The notes under the pieces were generated by a model. It searched no databases. It was not told the origin of the DNA and was given only the letters and a program-made list of their open reading frames with translations. Shown piece by piece: positions 62,627-64,000 of a stretch of 64,000 bases of DNA. The position numbers were made by a program, and so were the translations under genes. Source of the DNA: Moritella dasanensis ArB 0140 (GTDB lineage: Bacteria > Pseudomonadota > Gammaproteobacteria > Enterobacterales > Moritellaceae); assembly GCF_000276805.1 (NCBI RefSeq), contig NZ_AKXQ01000002.1, positions 186,001 through 250,000 of the forward strand. Reading direction: 5' to 3'. Every line of letters begins with the position of its first letter. Within the stretch, counting starts at the first letter, position 1.

Positions 62627-63835
62627 TCAATCATCAAGCGTATAAACATCGCTCCATTTAACTGAATCAGCGTATTGACTTGCGAAGTGTTCTTCTGAAA
62701 TGCCGAGTTCATTACAATAATGACTCACTTTATCCCAGTCTGCTTTTTCATACGATTTTACTGCATTAAGCAGGTGCCCAAGTTCACCTTTACCTTCATT
62801 CAATGCCAATTTAAGTTCGTCACTGAGCGGTAGATCGGTTATAAGCAGAGGTAAGGGTTTATTCAGTAAAGCATCCAACAAAGAAAACATGCCCATTAAA
62901 AAGGCTTGGCTTGGATCTGCTTTGAATGAGCCTTTCGTCACTAGCTGTTCGCAGATGTGCGCTCTTTGAATAGACAGGACATAGAGCGACTGAGGTTTGT
63001 GTTGGTTAGCATGCGCGATTGTCATTAAAGAAATAAACAGGCGTAATTTATCTTCCCCTAAATAAATAATCGCATGTTTAAATGAGGTTATCTCTTTGAC
63101 AATCACAGAGGATGCATTTACATATTTAAGTAGTTTGTAAGATAAAGTCAGATCTTTAACGATCAGCTTTTCTATCACCGCATAATTAAGTTTAGGAGTG
63201 GCAATTTCTTTGCATAATTGCAATGTCACCTGTTCTGATGGTTGAATAACTCGTTGCTGCAACATTTCAGGTTTACTAAAGAAATAACCTTGAAAAAACT
63301 CAAAGCCAATTTTTTTCGCCTTTTGAAATTCTTCGTATGTTTCTACTTTTTCAGCTAAAAATTTAATCTTATATTCAAGATGACGATGAATAAAAAATTT
63401 TGCTTTAATGAGTGGAAAAGACTGGATATCAAACTTAATAAAATCGATGAAAGGTAGAAAACGTTCCCATCTAGCGTCAGGGATAAAATCATCAAGCGCC
63501 AGTTTGTAGCCTTTTTCAAAAAGAGTAACGACAGCCTCGAACAATTCATCTGTTGGTTCGCAGTCTTCCAGGATCTCAACAACAAGTTTATCTTTGGGGA
63601 ATAACGTAGGTATGAGTGAAATTAAGCTATTGTATGGAAAGTTGATAAAAGCAAGCTTGTTTCCTGTTGTATTGAAACATGAATTCATAAATTGATCAGA
63701 TAACAAGCGGCTAGTTGCTTGGTCTGCGTCCATATCCGGAAACGCGTTTTTTGGACCATCCCGAAATAGCAGCTCATAACCGATCGTATTTTTATCGATA
63801 TCTAAGATCGGTTGTCTGGCTACGTAAGAATACAT
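62627..63835 (-). CDS. EAL-HDOD protein (CdgJ/YuxH-like), probably degenerate EAL
   Basis: A 402-residue cytoplasmic protein: N-terminal EAL-like domain (about 1-200, 'VARQPILDIDKNTIGYELLFRDG') and C-terminal HDOD domain (about 205-400, 'LQLCKEIATPKLNYAVIEKL'). The catalytic EAL triplet is replaced by ELL, and the DDFG(T/S)G loop reads 'LALDDFIPDARWE', so c-di-GMP hydrolysis is unlikely or weak. CdgJ of Vibrio has the same layout and affects motility. The start at 63835 is the first ATG of the conserved N-terminus. Confidence 0.85.
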   Translation of the reverse strand: MYSYVARQPILDIDKNTIGYELLFRDGPKNAFPDMDADQATSRLLSDQFMNSCFNTTGNKLAFINFPYNSLISLIPTLFPKDKLVVEILEDCEPTDELFEAVVTLFEKGYKLALDDFIPDARWERFLPFIDFIKFDIQSFPLIKAKFFIHRHLEYKIKFLAEKVETYEEFQKAKKIGFEFFQGYFFSKPEMLQQRVIQPSEQVTLQLCKEIATPKLNYAVIEKLIVKDLTLSYKLLKYVNASSVIVKEITSFKHAIIYLGEDKLRLFISLMTIAHANQHKPQSLYVLSIQRAHICEQLVTKGSFKADPSQAFLMGMFSLLDALLNKPLPLLITDLPLSDELKLALNEGKGELGHLLNAVKSYEKADWDKVSHYCNELGISEEHFASQYADSVKWSDVYTLDD

Positions 63836-64000
63836 CTGTTACTACCTCTTTTATATACAGCTTATGGCATTAATATTATTGTAACGTCTACATTAACGTA
63901 AGTACAAATTTGCTTTACTGTGTGTGTATCATTTTTATAAAAAAGTCGCCCGACCTAACCAACACCGGTCACAAAATATTGAAATAACCCTTTAATTCTT

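Noticed and set aside
1-64000. CRISPR array, prophage or IS element
   Set aside because: I saw no regularly spaced repeats, cas genes, phage structural genes or transposase in the window.

Overview
The window is about 64 kb of a low-GC, facultatively anaerobic marine gammaproteobacterial chromosome. I infer a Moritella/Vibrio-like host from the gene set (queE, ribE/mdtK divergent pair, norR and hmp, htpX, yiaWV-type pair, ycjXF, nirBD, aspA-dcu, EAL-HDOD protein). No sequence search was run, so the genus is an inference. Most of the window is ordinary core genome. Accessory DNA is concentrated at about 19.7-25.7 kb and 59.3-60.5 kb.

Layout. 1-5.1 kb: a truncated DUF1302 outer-membrane-type gene, a DUF4440 protein, queE, a CidA/LrgB pair, a small Cys-rich protein and ribE. 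5.2-6.8 kb: mdtK (MATE efflux), preceded by a candidate 17-codon leader peptide. 6.9-12.9 kb: the NO-response regulator norR, a halogenase-like flavoprotein, a YgjV-like membrane protein, a GNAT enzyme and hmp. The hmp promoter has a sigma-54 box and three NorR-type sites, two of them inside a perfect 42-bp palindrome. 13.0-13.2 kb: two tandem tRNA-Val(GAC) genes with an unusual C33. 13.3-19.6 kb: an unknown protein, fumC, a glycerate-kinase-like P-loop kinase, an SLC13 transporter and htpX.

19.7-25.7 kb is a run of same-strand small genes: JmjC-like, nucleotidyltransferase, HAD, zinc-ribbon, unknown, DHFR and GNAT. At least two of them are bounded by integron-type attC sites. The DHFR is of the trimethoprim-resistance DfrA type rather than the FolA type. 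No integrase is present, so this looks like a cluster of attC sites lacking an integrase, or the far end of a chromosomal integron. Copies of a dispersed hairpin repeat with a conserved loop and varying stems crowd this region and recur at 28.4 and 59-60 kb.

25.7-40.4 kb: an HrpB-like helicase, small DUF2956 and YfgJ proteins, a yiaWV-type membrane-fusion pair, ycjXF, a YdjM-like protein, a RhlE-like DEAD helicase and the nirB-nirD-FNT nitrite operon with an FNR-type site. 40.4-46.3 kb: two tandem paralogous membrane HD-GYP sensors with a long insertion inside the HD-GYP domain. 46.8-55.2 kb: a glycogen locus (stand-alone CBM48 protein, glgB, glgP, glgC, glgA). 55.4-58.3 kb: aspA and a Dcu antiporter for anaerobic fumarate metabolism. 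58.6-63.8 kb: a GST that appears to start at AUU, an unknown protein between repeats, a soluble lytic transglycosylase and an EAL-HDOD protein.

The themes that tie the genes together are anaerobic/nitrosative metabolism (norR-hmp, nirBD, aspA-dcu, fumC), carbon storage next to c-di-GMP-type signalling, and a small integron-like accessory block.
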